A stretch of DNA of 64,000 nucleotides from assembly GCF_024679245.1 (NCBI RefSeq), contig NW_027125105.1:131501-195500 (forward strand). The letters run 5' to 3'. Under the pieces are notes generated by a model, which saw only the letters and a program-made list of their open reading frames with translations, did not search any database and was not told the DNA's origin. A program made the position numbers and the translations under genes. The DNA comes from Pseudorasbora parva (Eukaryota; Chordata; Actinopteri; Cypriniformes; Gobionidae). Shown here in pieces: positions 1 through 11,080 of this stretch (position 1 is the stretch's first letter; each line of letters starts with the position of its first letter).

Positions 1-2
1 GT

Positions 3-2162
3 GCCGAATTCGTTAGGGCGTTGTTTCGAAGTCTCAACGAGACGCAGGCAGCCATATTTTACACTGTCTGCCAGTGGTGTCAGCAGCGCGTGTGGGGTCA
101 AAATCCAGAACCGTTTTACTACTTCGTATCGGGTGGTGCGGGTTGTGGCAAATCGCACGTCATCAAGTGCATCTACACGGAAGCGTCGAAAATTTTGAGA
201 CAACTGCCTCAAATCCGAGAGGAAGGGGATCTCTCCGTGCCCACGGTAATCTTGAGCGCGTTTACTGGAACGGCAGCGTACAATATTTCGGGCAAAACGC
301 TGCATTCCTTTCTAAAACTCCCGCGGAACCTGAAACCGCCGTATCAGGGACTCGGGAATGCTCTAGATGAGCTGCGAGCTGTATTGCGCGACGTCCAAAT
401 TCTAATCATTGATGAAATCTCCATGATTTCAAAGGATCTTTTTGCCTATGTAAACTGGAGATTTCAGCAAATCAAAGGCAGCAAGAAACCTTTCGGTGGG
501 GTCTCTGTTCTCGCGGTGGGTGACTTTTACCAACTGCCACCTCTGGGTAAAGCCAAACCACTGTGCGTCTTCGAAGAGGATGTTTTGGACTTCTGGAAAG
601 ACCATTTCCAGATGATTACCCTCACAGAGATCATGCGTCAGAAAGAGGACCTTGCTTTTGCCCAGCTTTTGAACCGGCTGCGTGTTAAGCCCAAGTCCGG
701 CGACCTCCGAGAAGCCGATAGAGCGTTGCTACTTCAGGCCGTCAAGAACCCCGAAGACTGCCCGTGTGATGCACTGCACATATTTGCCACAAACAAGGAA
801 GTCCACAGACACAACTCCGAAACAATCGACGCTCTTCACACTGACATCGTCATCGTAAACGCCGAAGACTACAGGAAGGACCCGAGGACGGGAGGGATGA
901 AGAGGCAAATGAAGCCCGTCGTCGGGAAAAAAACCGACCTGCTCGACACCGTTAAAATTGCGCTGGGAGCGCGCATAATGGTGACCAGGAACCTGGACGT
1001 TGAGGAGGGACTCGTGAACGGATCATTCGGGAAGGTTTCAAATATTGTCCGTAAGACAAAAGATGGAACCGAGACCGTTCAGATGCTTGGACTGACGCTG
1101 GACAACCCGAACGCCGGCAAGAATCACCGTAGAAAGGTGCAAGGTGAAGACGACGACCTGGTATACATCGAGCGGTCCGAGGAAAGCCTGAGGAAAGGAG
1201 TGGTTCGTCGCCAGTTCCCCATCAAGTTGGCCTACGCCTGCACGGCTCACAAAGTTCAAGGGATGACCATGCAGAGTGCCGTAGTGTCGCTTAAGAAGAT
1301 TTTCGAGCCGGGAATGGCCTACGTCGCGCTCAGCAGGACGACCTCGCTCCGTGGACTGCACATCACGGACTTCAACGAGAAAAAGATTTATGCTGATTCT
1401 GCGGTCACGGCCTCGTTACGGAATATGACACGAGCGTCGTTTGGCGGAATCATGCCGCTTTTACAGAAGACGAGGGAGACTGAAGTGGATCAACACTTCA
1501 AAATCGTCCACCACAACACGGAGGGACTGTCATCCCACATCGAGGATATCCGAAGACACCACGAACTGCTTTTGGCAGATATTCTTTGCATGACGGAAAC
1601 TCACCTGACCGGATCGTTCATTTCACCCCATCTGCAACTGCAAGGATACAACGCATTTATGCGAAATAGGCAAGTCTCCTACTCGACGCACCAAGAAATT
1701 GCAAAGAAAGATGGAGGTGGCGTTGTCATATTTTGTAAAGAGCATATTTCAGCTCAGCCTCGGCAATTTATACAAAATGTGACCGATCTGGAGTTTGTCG
1801 TCATCAAAGTGGATAGTCCCGTCCAATTGACGATCGCCGCCGTCTACCGGCCACCGAGCTATAGTCTCAAAGACTTTTTGGACAATGTGAAGAGCCTTTT
1901 AGATTATTTGGAGATAGCGGAAAAACATCCCGTCATTGTCTGTGGCGACTTCAACGAGGACCTCTTGGGTACAGGGAAAAAAGCGGTTTTGGAATTGTTC
2001 CAGTCAAAGGGATACGCGCAACTGATCACCACAGCAACGACCAAAAAACGCACACTCCTGGATCATATCTACGTCTCTCATCCGGATTTGTGCCTTCAGG
2101 CGGGTGTGTTACATAGCTATCATAGCTATCATAATCCGGTGTACTGCATTTTGCGTAGGTGA
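3..2162 (+). CDS. Helentron helicase-endonuclease protein, C-terminal part (5' partial)
   Basis: The open frame runs in from the window edge, so position 3 is not a start; in the second copy the same frame continues upstream through the Rep domain. It encodes 719 residues. First comes a Pif1-type superfamily 1 helicase: Walker A GGAGCGKS near 133-156, Walker B LIIDE near 403-417, GDFYQLPPL near 520-546, and the late motifs AHKVQGMT and YVALSRTTS near 1240-1345. An endonuclease/exonuclease/phosphatase domain follows from about 1495, with NTEGL, TETHL, GDFN and LLDHIY. Family knowledge: the helicase unwinds DNA during rolling-circle transposition and the endonuclease is the hallmark of Helentrons. 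Compared with the second copy there is one extra AAG codon (KK for K before IFEPG), one V/I change and a different last residue. The frame is intact, with stop TGA at 2160-2162. Confidence 0.93.
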   Translation, partial: AEFVRALFRSLNETQAAIFYTVCQWCQQRVWGQNPEPFYYFVSGGAGCGKSHVIKCIYTEASKILRQLPQIREEGDLSVPTVILSAFTGTAAYNISGKTLHSFLKLPRNLKPPYQGLGNALDELRAVLRDVQILIIDEISMISKDLFAYVNWRFQQIKGSKKPFGGVSVLAVGDFYQLPPLGKAKPLCVFEEDVLDFWKDHFQMITLTEIMRQKEDLAFAQLLNRLRVKPKSGDLREADRALLLQAVKNPEDCPCDALHIFATNKEVHRHNSETIDALHTDIVIVNAEDYRKDPRTGGMKRQMKPVVGKKTDLLDTVKIALGARIMVTRNLDVEEGLVNGSFGKVSNIVRKTKDGTETVQMLGLTLDNPNAGKNHRRKVQGEDDDLVYIERSEESLRKGVVRRQFPIKLAYACTAHKVQGMTMQSAVVSLKKIFEPGMAYVALSRTTSLRGLHITDFNEKKIYADSAVTASLRNMTRASFGGIMPLLQKTRETEVDQHFKIVHHNTEGLSSHIEDIRRHHELLLADILCMTETHLTGSFISPHLQLQGYNAFMRNRQVSYSTHQEIAKKDGGGVVIFCKEHISAQPRQFIQNVTDLEFVVIKVDSPVQLTIAAVYRPPSYSLKDFLDNVKSLLDYLEIAEKHPVIVCGDFNEDLLGTGKKAVLELFQSKGYAQLITTATTKKRTLLDHIYVSHPDLCLQAGVLHSYHSYHNPVYCILRR

Positions 2163-2416
2163 GTTTTTGTTGTAGATGGCTATTGCTGCGCGTTTTAGAA
2201 TAGTATGCCATACGGAACCGTGGCCACTGATTGCGGCATTAACGTCAGCAGTGGGGCAGCAGCCTTTTAAAACCACGGGTTGGCGCGTATGGTCGTGTTG
2301 ATAAGCCATACGGAACATAGTCACTGAAAAGTGGGGCTACGTCTGCCTATGCTATGGTTGGCGCGTATGGCCGGTTTGCAGTTTGATGGTGAGTTGTACG
2401 GTCGCGTCGAGGTTTT

Positions 2417-3175
2417 GTGACATTCGTTAACCAAAATAAGCGAATCATTTTGCGGAGTTCGGCTCGTATTAGCTACGTATTAGTAGTTCAGCAGCTCCAG
2501 GGAGGACACGGCGGCAGCGGCGGATCCAGTGAGGAGTCATGTGCCAGCTCCAGGGACGACACAGACAGTGGCAGTGAGACACGACGACAGGAAGGTAAAG
2601 CAATACATGGTAATGAACTGTTGTAATTTAATGTGTGTTGTGATTTTTGACCTTATAATACAAGTTTTAAATTGAATTTGTGTTCAGTCTGTACGATTTG
2701 TGACAATTTGTATTTGATGCATTTTATAAAGTCCCCTTTTATCCTGTTGTTGATATGTCCAGGAAGAATTTGGAGACGACAGCAGTGCTGTCTGTGACCG
2801 GATATCAGTGTGCAGTACCATGTAAAGCTAAGTGTTTAAACATCTCACTTAAGTCACTGTACCACTGCACATCATAACCACATTTGGAGGAAACTGTTAA
2901 ATCTAATATTTGATGCTTTTGATGTTTTTCAGAAACCGGCCATTTGAAGTCAGAATGTCTGAGAAGAAGCTGGACACCAATATATGGACTCATTCCTTTC
3001 TGCAAGGTTTTGTGGTGAGTTTACTTTTATTTATCTCTTACATTTTTTTTTAGTACTTGTGTTTTTAGTGATCCCAATATTCATTTCTCAATTTCATGCC
3101 CAGGGGACGGGACCACATGTGAATGGCGTTGAGGACGACGCTAAAGACTGAACAAGCGCAGCAAGAAGCACAGGG
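2417..3175 (+). other. String of exon-like segments in the Helentron 3' region
   Basis: Splice-like signals follow one another on the + strand. A Ser/Gly/Asp-rich open segment ends at a donor AAG/GTAAAG (2595). An acceptor TCCAG precedes 2763. TTTTTCAG precedes a segment at 2933-3014, which ends in TGTG/GTGAGT. GCCCAG precedes 3104-3175, which ends in GGG/GTAAAG. Joining the segments does not give a long open frame, so this could be a captured host gene fragment, a non-coding transcript or the spliced 3' UTR of the Helentron. The same signals occur in the second copy at 20281-21026, except that the donor near 2822 is lost there. I recognise no protein. Confidence 0.35.
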
Positions 3176-3331
3176 GTAAAGTATGTCAGCACTGCGGATG
3201 TCCATAATCAGGTTTGGTTCATTAAGTTTTAAGGTAATACAAATGCAAACAAATAATGTGTAATACTAAACTGGTTTTTTTTTTGTCTCCTTGTGTGCAT
3301 GTGAGTGTGTATGCGTTTGTTATAGACTGCG

Positions 3332-3332
<1 letters not shown>

Positions 3333-3363
<31 letters not shown>

Positions 3364-3375
3364 AGTGAGTGAGAG
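3333..3375 (+). repeat. GT microsatellite
   Basis: A run of GT dinucleotides passes into GTGAGTGAG. The matching tract in the second Helentron copy (about 21180-21212) is roughly 12 bp shorter, which is normal slippage between recent duplicates. Confidence 0.9.
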
Positions 3376-3476
3376 AGTGAGTGTTAGATAAAGAATGAAT
3401 GGAGAGTGAATGTTCCTTTCCAAGGATCGCCACCTTGTCGTTGGTGGAAAGGCTTGTGTGTTCCAGTGATCCCTAA

Positions 3477-3620
3477 CGGCCGTTTCACACTGCAAGCATG
3501 AGCTTCACGTCAGCAAAACTACACACACACTCTGTGTGAATGCACTCTTTGCTTGTCATGCACACTGGAAAACATATACACTGCTCATGCGCTGCTCAAG
3601 CTTGCAGTGTGAAACGGCTG
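3477..3620 (+). mobile_element. 144-bp MITE with TAA target duplications
   Basis: The ends are inverted repeats of about 20 bp: CGGCCGTTTCACACTGCAAG at the left, and at the right the complement ending in GTGAAACGGCTG. They are flanked by TAA at 3474-3476 and 3621-3623. A three-base TAA/TWA duplication with short inverted repeats fits a non-autonomous PIF/Harbinger-type element (inference from structure). It has no coding capacity. The same insertion lies at the same place in the second Helentron copy, so it was acquired before that duplication. Confidence 0.75.
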
Positions 3621-4967
3621 TAAGAGTAAGCGGCTTGCTTAAGGGTGAGGTTCCAGACTAAGTGCGATCCAAATTGCCATTAATTAAATAAAAGTACATT
3701 TTGAACATAATTTCATGGTTTTGTCTTTCTTCATCATTTTATAATCAAATATTGTGTGACTGTTACATGCAAAATTATCCATTCAATTCTCAGTTTCCAA
3801 CAGGCATACTTGTGCATTACATCAACATCTAAAGTTTGTGATAATTTGCTAAATGACCAGCCATAGTAATGAAATTGAGAGTCATGTTTAATGCTTATCA
3901 TCCTTAGATCAACTATAATACATTCCTGGGATTCATCATGTAAGTGAATCGGTACATATGTCCATTTTGTAAATGTATGCTCCTGAATGTGATGGTGAGA
4001 AAAAAAAATAAGTTCTGGGTTTAAATCTGATGCTGTATAGTATTTCCTCAGTAAAACTAATTTACCAGCCTCAATTAACAATACATTTTGAACTACAGAG
4101 ATCCAGGTATAGTGACAGATGGTCCTTTAAAATGGCTTTTTATATACTCGTTATATACATGTCTGTGCTTCAAACTAATTTAAAATCACATATCCAATGA
4201 GTATTTGTTTAGTGTTCACTGCACAATAAAACACCCATCAGTCTTACTTCATGCTAACAAACTATCATTTGACAAATGTAAGACACTACACCTTTGATAT
4301 TGCTATGGCAGTAATGAGCATGCCCATTCTAAATGGTGTTTTAATCCTGAAGTGTGCATAAATGGAGACATTGATAGATTTAGGCATAAACCCAAAGAAA
4401 CATGAAGCTAATAAATATACAATTACAATATAATATGATTTCCATGCATTTTTGGGTCATTTTACTGCAATAAAGGATGTTTACATACCAACCAGGTATG
4501 TAATACTGTAACAAGTAGAATTGGGTACTGTCCCTTTAAGGCGGAACGTGCGTTCACTCCGTAGATGGAGCGCGAGCTGTGAGCATCGCGTGTCTCTGAT
4601 ATGTATTTCTCTTTGCTGTTTATTTCTCTTTTCAGTAACGCAGTTGTCAGTAAAGTGTTGCAAACTGCCCCATGTGAAAAAAATTCCTCTCTTTTTTCCA
4701 TATTCTGTCCGTCTGAGATGTCGTTACCATGACGCGTTGCTATGGCCCAACATAACACACAAACACTCCCAAGTTGAGCTTAACTGCTCATTCTGACACT
4801 GCCTCTATTTTCTTTCTTTTGTTACAATTATTCTACTCATTATAAAAGTAAAACATAATGTGTTTGTATCTATAATCCTTTAACATAAGTGTGATCATGC
4901 TGTCTGCCTAGGGCAACGGTTGTTTTGTTTTAATACCTATTATCGCCTGATCTGTATGTGCAATCTA

Positions 4968-5040
4968 GTGGCGCAGTCAGTTAAGCGGGTGGTTTACAGT
5001 GCATCGTTTTGACGTGGCTTCGAATCCGCGTTCGACAGAG
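4968..5040 (+). pseudogene. tRNA-like segment (tRNA pseudogene or SINE head remnant)
   Basis: GTGGCGCAGTCAGTTAAGCG resembles a tRNA 5' end with an A box, and GCTTCGAATCC about 45 bases later matches a B-box consensus (GGTTCGANNCC) except at one base. I could not fold a convincing acceptor stem. The second copy (22811-22892) has an 11-base insertion inside it, which argues against a functional tRNA. Confidence 0.45.
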
Positions 5041-5211
5041 TTTGCTCCTTTCCCTTTTGTCATCAAATATCACACTGGAAAGGTATTTGCTTTCAATAAA
5101 AAATGATGGCAATTAACACACACAATCATTGTTGGGCTCTTTTGACTCAGACTGGTAAATAGCCTTTAAATATCACACACAATATCATATAGGGTGTGCT
5201 TGACAGACATG

Positions 5212-5294
5212 TTGCAGTCTCTTGCAATAACCGGGCCCCGAGTTTTGCCACGGCAAGCACCACTCACAATTTCTTCAGGAATTGTACTTTCTAG
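5212..5294 (+). other. Helentron 3' terminus with hairpin and CTAG
   Basis: The block begins TTGCAGTCTCTTGCAATAAC and ends CTAG. It contains GCAAGCACCACT, the inverted partner of the 5' module. It also contains a hairpin at 5266-5285, with arms ACAATTTC and GGAATTGT (one G:T pair) around the loop TTCA, five bases before CTAG. A short hairpin just before a CTRR end is the known Helitron 3' signature. The block is repeated at nearly every unit junction in this window. Confidence 0.88.
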
Positions 5295-6505
5295 TTATTA
5301 TTCTTATTCTTCTGGTTACGTATTTCGGCGCGCTTCTCCTCCCACAAATTTTGTCAAACCCCAACCACTAAATAGCCAAAGTCGGCGACCTATACGGGAA
5401 TGGTGTGCTATGACTTTTATAAGGGATCGGGGGTACGGTGTGTGCCCCAGGGGTGCAAACGTACCCCAAAAGTGCCATTGACGATTGATGGGGCGAAACT
5501 TTGACCCCTCGTGGCTCCGAGCGAGGATCTCAAACACACACATATATTACACGAAAATTGAAGGGGCTGATAGGATCTCTCAGCACACACATCTCAAAGG
5601 GGTGTAAGTTGTACCCCTGGGGTGCTAGAGCTCCCCAAAAATCGAAAAATTGCCCCATAGACTTAACATGGGGAGGGTTGCCCCATGAAACGCATGCAAC
5701 GCATGCGTTTCTCCTACTATGGTAAATCCCATAGGGATTTTGTATTGAGCATAGCTCTGTTTCACAGACTCACAGAGACAAGGGGGTGGGCCCAATCTAC
5801 TCAGACAACCAATCACTATCTCAGGATCATGATGATGTTATTAAGCCACGCCCTAGCAACCGTTTAGAGCTCCCTAACAACCGATCCCTTAGACTTCCAT
5901 TGAAAGAGATCAAAGGGATATCTCTGGATAGGAGTGTCATACAAACATGAGGGTGGGTTTGATTGACTCAGGGCATCAACGGCCAATCACAAATCACCCT
6001 CAACACCTCCTAGCCACGCCCTAGCAACCACTATCAAGCACCTTAGCAACCCAAATCCACAGTGTGTATCTTCATATCTGAACATCATAGAGACACGGGG
6101 GTTGGTTTATATCATTCATACTGGCAGGGGGATTTTGGGGAATCATTATGGGATGGTGCCAGGCCACTCCATAACAACCAAACAGAGTACCCTAGCAACT
6201 GTTTAGCAAGACCTATATCTCTGCATTAGTACATCATAGAGACACGGGGGTTGGTATATATCATTCATACTGGCAAGGGGATTTGGGGGAATCATTATGG
6301 GATGGTGCCAAGCCACTCCATAGCAACCAAACAGAGTACCCTAGCAACTGTTCAGATCTCTGCATTAGAAAATCATAGAGACATGGGGGTTGGTTTATAT
6401 CATTCATACTGGCAAGGTGATTTTGCAGTCTCTTGCAATAACCGGGCCCCGAGTTTTGCCACGGCAAGCACCACTCACAATTTCTTCAGGAATTGTACTT
6501 TCTAG
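5295..6505 (+). repeat. Satellite unit, A-short (1,211 bp)
   Basis: This non-autonomous Helentron-type unit lies between two CTAG ends. In order it has a TTA/TTC-rich start, TATTTCGGCGCGCTTCTCCT, a C/G-rich hairpin core, a perfect dyad at 5687-5711 (11-base arms, spacer AAC), a second dyad at 5724-5740 (7-base arms), two modules with CCCTAGCAACC, two copies of a 138-148-bp repeat starting CATAGAGACACGGGG, and the shared 3' terminus. It is almost identical to 52875-54096, including the rare variant GATCCCTTAGACTTCC. Non-coding. Confidence 0.88.
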
Positions 6506-6507
6506 TT

Positions 6508-6714
6508 AGTGGTGCTTGCGGTAGCAAGGCATCACTATTGTTCTCCACCATACTTATTAGTGGTGCTTGCTTTAGCAAGGCATCACTATTGTTCTCCACC
6601 ATACTTATTATTAGTGGTGCTTGCGGTAGCAAGGCATCACTATTGTTCTCCACCATACTTATTAGTGGTGCTTGCGGTAGCAAGGCATCACTATTGTTCT
6701 CCACCATACTTATT
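6508..6714 (+). repeat. Four tandem 51-54-bp 5' terminal modules
   Basis: Copies start at 6508, 6559, 6613 and 6664, each beginning AGTGGTGCTTGC and ending CCACCATACTTATT. Within each copy AGTGGTGCTTGC can fold against GCAAGGCATCACT around a GGTA or TTTA loop. The start is the inverted complement of GCAAGCACCACT in the 3' terminus (23105-23116), an asymmetric terminal inverted repeat. Other units carry zero, one or two copies; four is the maximum seen here. Confidence 0.85.
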
Positions 6715-8002
6715 ATTATTATTATTATTCTTCCACACACGTATTTCGGCGCGCTTCTCCTCACACAAATTTTGTCAAACCCCAACCACTAAATAGCCAA
6801 AGTCGGCGACCTATACGGGAATGGTGTGCTATGACTTTTATAAGGGATCGGGGGTACGGTGTGTGCCCCAGGGGTGCAAACGTACCCCGAAACTGCCATA
6901 GACGATTGATGGGGCGAAACTTTGACCCCTCGTAGCTCCGAGCGAGGATCTCAAACACACACATATATTACACGAAATTTGAAGGGGCTGATAGGATCTC
7001 TCAGCACACACATCTCAAAGGGGTCTAAGTTGTACCCCTGGGGTGCTAGAGCTCCCCAAAAATCGCAAAAAAGGCCCATTGACTTAACATGGGGAGGGTC
7101 GTCCCATGAAACGCATGCAACGCATGCGTTTCTCATTCAATGGTAAATCCCATAGGGATTTTGTATTGAGCATAGCTCTGCTTCACAGACTCACAGAGAC
7201 AAGGGGGTGGGCCCAATCTACTCAGACAACCAATCACTATCTCAGGATCATGATGATGTTATTAAGCCACGCCCTAGCAACCGTTTAGAGCTCCCTAACA
7301 ACCGATCCCATTGACTTCAATTGAAAAAGATCAAAGTTATATCTCTGGATAGGAGTGTCATAGAAACATGGGGGTGGGTTTGATTGACTCAGGGCATCAA
7401 CGGCCAATCACAAATCACCTTCAACACTTCCTAGCCACTCCCTAGCAACCATTATCAAGCACCCTAACAACCCAAATCCACAGTGTATATCTTCACATCT
7501 GAACATCATAGAGACACGGGGGTTGGTTTATATCATTCATACTGGCAGGGGGATTTTGGGCAATCATTATGGGATGGTGCCAGGCCACTCCATAGCAACC
7601 AAACAGAGTACCCTAGCAACTGTTTAGCAAGACCTATATCTCTGCATTAGTACAACATAGAGACACGGGGGTTGGTATATATCATTCATACTGGCAAGGG
7701 GATTTTGGGGAATCATTATGGGATGGTGCCAAGCCACTCCATAGCAACCAAACAGAGTACCCTAGCAACTGTTTAGATCTCTGCATTAGAAAATCATGAA
7801 GACACGGGGGTTGGTTTATATCATTCATACTGGCAAGGTGATTTTGGGGAATCATTATGGGATGGTGCCAAGGCACTCCATAGCAACCAAACAGAGTACC
7901 CTAGCAACCAATCACATCTCTGCATCAGAAAATCATAGAGACATAGGGGTTGGTTTATATCATTCATACTGGCAAGGTGATTTTGGGGTATCATTATGGG
8001 AT
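6715..8002 (+). repeat. A-type 5' region of Helentron copy 2
   Basis: This stretch is collinear with the A units from the TTA/TTC-rich start through the hairpin core (dyad near 7108-7132) and the CCCTAGCAACC modules. It has four copies of the 138-148-bp CATAGAGACA repeat (starting near 7508, 7656, 7794 and 7935) instead of the usual two or three. It lacks a 3' terminus and passes directly into the minisatellite. Non-coding. Confidence 0.85.
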
Positions 8003-8900
8003 GCTGCCACTCCATAGCAAACACCCAGAATACCCTAGCAACCACATAGCAACGTCATAGCAACCACCCAGATTACCATAGCAACTGCCTAGCAACCACC
8101 CAGAACACCCTAGCAACACCCTAGCAACCACCCAGAACACCCTAGCAACCGCCCTAGCAACCACCTAGCAACGCCCTAGCAACCACCCAGAACACCCTAG
8201 CAACGCCCTAGCAACCACCCAGAACACCCTAGCAACCGCCTAGCAACCACCCAGAACACCCTAGCAACCACCTAGCAACACCCTAGCAACTTCCTAGCAA
8301 CCTCCCAGAACACCCTAGCAACCACCTAACAACGCCCTAGCAACCATCTAGCAATGCCCTAGCAACCACCCAGAACACCCTAGCAACTGCCTAGCAACCA
8401 CCTAGCAACCACCCAGAACACCCTAGCAACCACCTAGCAACACCCTAGCAACCACATATCAACACCCTAGCAACCACCCAGTATACCCTAGCAACTGCAT
8501 AGCAATGCCCTAGCAACCACCTAGCACTGCCCTAGCAACCACCCAGCAACCCCCTAGCAACCACCCAGAATACCATAGCAACCACCCAGCAACCACCCAG
8601 CAACCCCCTAGCAACCACCCAGAATACCATAGCAACTGCATAGCGATACCCTATCAACCAATCACAATACCTTAGCAACCGCCTATCAGCTCCCTAGTAA
8701 CAAACTTGAACACCTTAGCAACTGCCTTGCAACCACCCAGAACATTTAGCAACTGCATAGAAAATATACAGAAAATCTTAGCAACCACATAGCAACACCT
8801 TAATAACAACCTAAAACCTCTTAACAGTTGAGCAACACCCTTACATCCACCCAGTTTACTATAGTAACCACTTATCAAAACCCTAGTAATCATTTACATT
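8003..8900 (+). repeat. CTAGCAACC minisatellite
   Basis: The tract is built from CCCTAGCAACCACCCAGAACA and GCCTAGCAACCA variants in short irregular periods. It is regular at first and decays after about 8640 into forms such as CCTTAGCAACTGCC. It is the longest such tract in the window. Each repeat contains the tetranucleotide CTAG, the same as the element's 3' end. Confidence 0.92.
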
Positions 8901-9164
8901 ACCCTAGTGACGGTGTAACAACTTTTAAAAAAATGTTCTGCTGTTTACTTAATACATTTAGGCCTTCATTATTTATAGATTTTTTTTAGAATGGGCATTC
9001 TTTACATATATCACACGTTATAATCTTATATACACCCCCTGTTGTATTATTTATATTATATTAATGAAAGAGGATGACGATTTCCTGCTTAACGTAAGTA
9101 TAGCAGGGTGGACTTATATAAAGGTAATGGGAGTTATAATTTTTGGAAAAACACATTACTGTAA

Positions 9165-9195
<31 letters not shown>

Positions 9196-9540
9196 GCTAC
9201 TGCTACTACTAATACTACTACTACTAATAATAATAATAATCATAATCATAATAATAAAATGTTCCACTTCTGAATTTACACATTTTTATAAGAGGAAGCA
9301 AATACAGGGAGCTGGATTATGGCTGATAGAGGTGTCAAATTACCATCACTCTCTCAGTAAGTTTAATACAGACCTATCACTTTAAAAAAAAAAAAAAAAA
9401 AAAAAAAGCCAGTATAAAATAATATATTTGGAGTATGGTGATCAAAATTTACATTATTATTATGATTTATATAACATAATTATTATATTGTATGTCTTAT
9501 TGTTCTCATCATCTTTAAAAAAGGCCCAAATTGAAGAAAA
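8901..9540 (+). other. AT-rich non-coding stretch with TAC microsatellite and poly-A run
   Basis: No gene is visible. A TAC/TAA trinucleotide tract lies at about 9163-9258 and an A24 run at 9384-9407. The open frames across the trinucleotide tract are low-complexity artefacts. Confidence 0.75.
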
Positions 9541-9641
9541 AGTCATTTTATTGGTTGTCCAATCAAAGCTCGCTGCTGATTGGCTGGCGGCACCAACGAG
9601 CGGCAGCTCTCACTGAAGCTCGTTCCACTCTCATCTCCTGA
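9540..9641 (+). promoter_or_regulatory. Candidate promoter and first exon of the Helentron transcript
   Basis: A GC-richer island in AT-rich surroundings contains GATTGGCTGG (an inverted CCAAT box), a Ser/Gly-codon-like stretch and TCCTGAG followed by the donor GTAAGCG at 9642. No clear TATA box is placed, and the transcription start is unknown. The role is inferred from position upstream of further splice-like exons leading to the ATG at 12274. Confidence 0.35.
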
Positions 9642-11047
9642 GGTAAGCGAAATGGCTGTTCTCATACATGCTGCGTTATAAACCCTTGTAATGTCACATA
9701 TAGCTTTTTATTTTAATATAATGTTAGTACTATTAATCCTATTATAATATGAGGTATATATTTTATCGTTTTTGTTGACATTGAAGGTACCGTTTTGTCT
9801 GTAGATGGTAATGTGTATAACTTCAAGTAATTTCTATGGCTAGCCACTCATCTATTTTTGTGTGTAAAACATAAAATCATGTTGTGTGTGTGTTTGATGA
9901 ATATAAATCCTTTAGCCTACATTCATGCGTGAGCTAGAACTGTAAGTTATGTTAACATTAGGCTGAACGGTTTTCACTTTGGCATTTATATTAAGCTGCA
10001 GCTTCCACGATGGTAGTTTGTGTAATATATTAGCCGTTTGTTGTATTTTACATGCATATATTACAACGAGAAGTGTCGATTGCTGCATTTATGTCCGTTT
10101 TTGTCGATAAAAGCAAGTTGATTGACAGTGCATTGGTGAGTTTAGTAACGCTTTGTCCAATCGAATGCGGCTAAGTTAGTCACCGGTGAATAAATCCGAT
10201 GAGGCCTCTGTTACACATTCGCTGACAAGAGTTCTATAATTTTAAACAACAATGTGCAAATATGATGTATTTAATTCACTGTGCAGTGTACATGACTCTA
10301 TTGAATTCGACAGGAGTTTTTGCGAGAGCTTATTACTTGACAGAGTCGAACTTTTGATTTTCGCGCCGTGCGATCACGTGGTAAATGCAGTAGAAGTCCG
10401 CGCTGTCGATTTGAATGGGGTGCGCTCAATCCGCTCCCTAGTGCACTAGTCAGGGCACTGACTTGGGACATAAGTCAATGGCCTGACTCACTCATCAGTG
10501 CCCGCACTACTGAACTGGGAAGCTGATTGGGACGCGCCCTGTGTTTGAGTAGAGACAGCCGCTTCGCTGTATGCGCAGCCATTTTGTTTTGTTTTTAATA
10601 GTAATGCATAACCTATGTGCATTGATATGAACGCATTGATGTGGCGACATTCTCAGCGCCATTTTACTTTGGGGAAGTGGTGATGGAGAGATGACATTAA
10701 TTTTCTTGTGCTATTCTTAAGGAGAGCTTATCAATACAATACAAAATCACTAGATTTTAGTTCAGTAATAGTTAGGAGATATTTTTATTGTAATACATAA
10801 TATTTGTCCAATGATTATTGTCAATTCATGACATTTTAATGTTTTTATGATTTATATTCCAATTATATAAAATGTATTTAGACATTTTAAATATTTTTAC
10901 AAATGGAATTAGCAACAACACAGAGACTTTAAAGCATAAATGTAAAAAAAAATGTGTCCAGTTTTATCAATCTTTGCCATTCAATTTAAAGTCACAGGGG
11001 TTGTAAGTGTGGTGTTCACTTTTATGACTTTTCTTTCTCTGTTTCAG
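9642..11047 (+). other. Intron-like stretch with inverted repeats
   Basis: I see no coding sequence beyond a 65-codon frame at 10252-10449, which has no support. It contains the perfect 12-base palindrome CTAGTGCACTAG at 10438-10449 and a 9-base inverted repeat GGGCACTGA / TCAGTGCCC at 10453-10461 and 10495-10503. The sequence GCAGCCATTTTGTTTTG near 10576 resembles a YY1-type promoter site. A second promoter near 10400-10600 is possible but unproven. Confidence 0.35.
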
Positions 11048-11080
11048 AATATTGTTTGACAAACCTTCCTGACCTTTGAG
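11048..11080 (+). other. Candidate 5' UTR exon
   Basis: The acceptor CTCTGTTTCAG lies directly before it and the donor TTTGAG/GTAAGAC directly after. It is 33 bases with no ATG. It is supported only by splice consensus and position. Confidence 0.35.

Larger units (their letters stand above)
1..5294 (+). mobile_element. Helentron copy 1, 3' portion (truncated by window start)
   Basis: This is the downstream part of an autonomous Helentron, a rolling-circle transposon with a Rep-helicase protein fused to an apurinic-like endonuclease. It aligns by eye with 17701-23146 from the first base to the terminal CTAG at 5291-5294. It includes the coding end (3-2162), exon-like segments, a small inverted-repeat insertion, a tRNA-like segment and the 3' terminal hairpin. 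Differences from the second copy are scattered substitutions, microsatellite length and small indels, so the two are recent duplicates. The 5' part lies outside the window. Confidence 0.9.

Noticed and set aside
1038..1361. Antisense open frame within the helicase
   Set aside because: It is a shadow of the helicase coding strand with no independent support.
2805..3005. Antisense 66-codon frame in the exon-like region
   Set aside because: It crosses predicted splice sites, is not preserved in the second copy and matches no known domain.
4495..4800. LTR- or promoter-like segment (CCCTTTAAGGCGG, GAGCGCGAGCTGTGAGCATC, TTTTCAG)
   Set aside because: It resembles a fish retroelement regulatory region, but I could not find clear LTR ends, a target duplication or any retroelement coding sequence, so it is not annotated as an LTR.
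8003..8900. CRISPR-like direct repeats
   Set aside because: The CTAGCAACC tract has short irregular periods, no unique spacers of constant length and no cas genes. The setting is eukaryotic, so this is a minisatellite.
8885..9010. A Helentron 5' end directly after the minisatellite
   Set aside because: The change from minisatellite to AT-rich sequence could mark an insertion, but no CTAG/TT junction, inverted-repeat module or hairpin is visible there. The ends at 6506 fit better.
9064..9385. Poly-Thr, poly-Leu and poly-Ser frames
   Set aside because: They are caused by the TAC/TAA trinucleotide tract.
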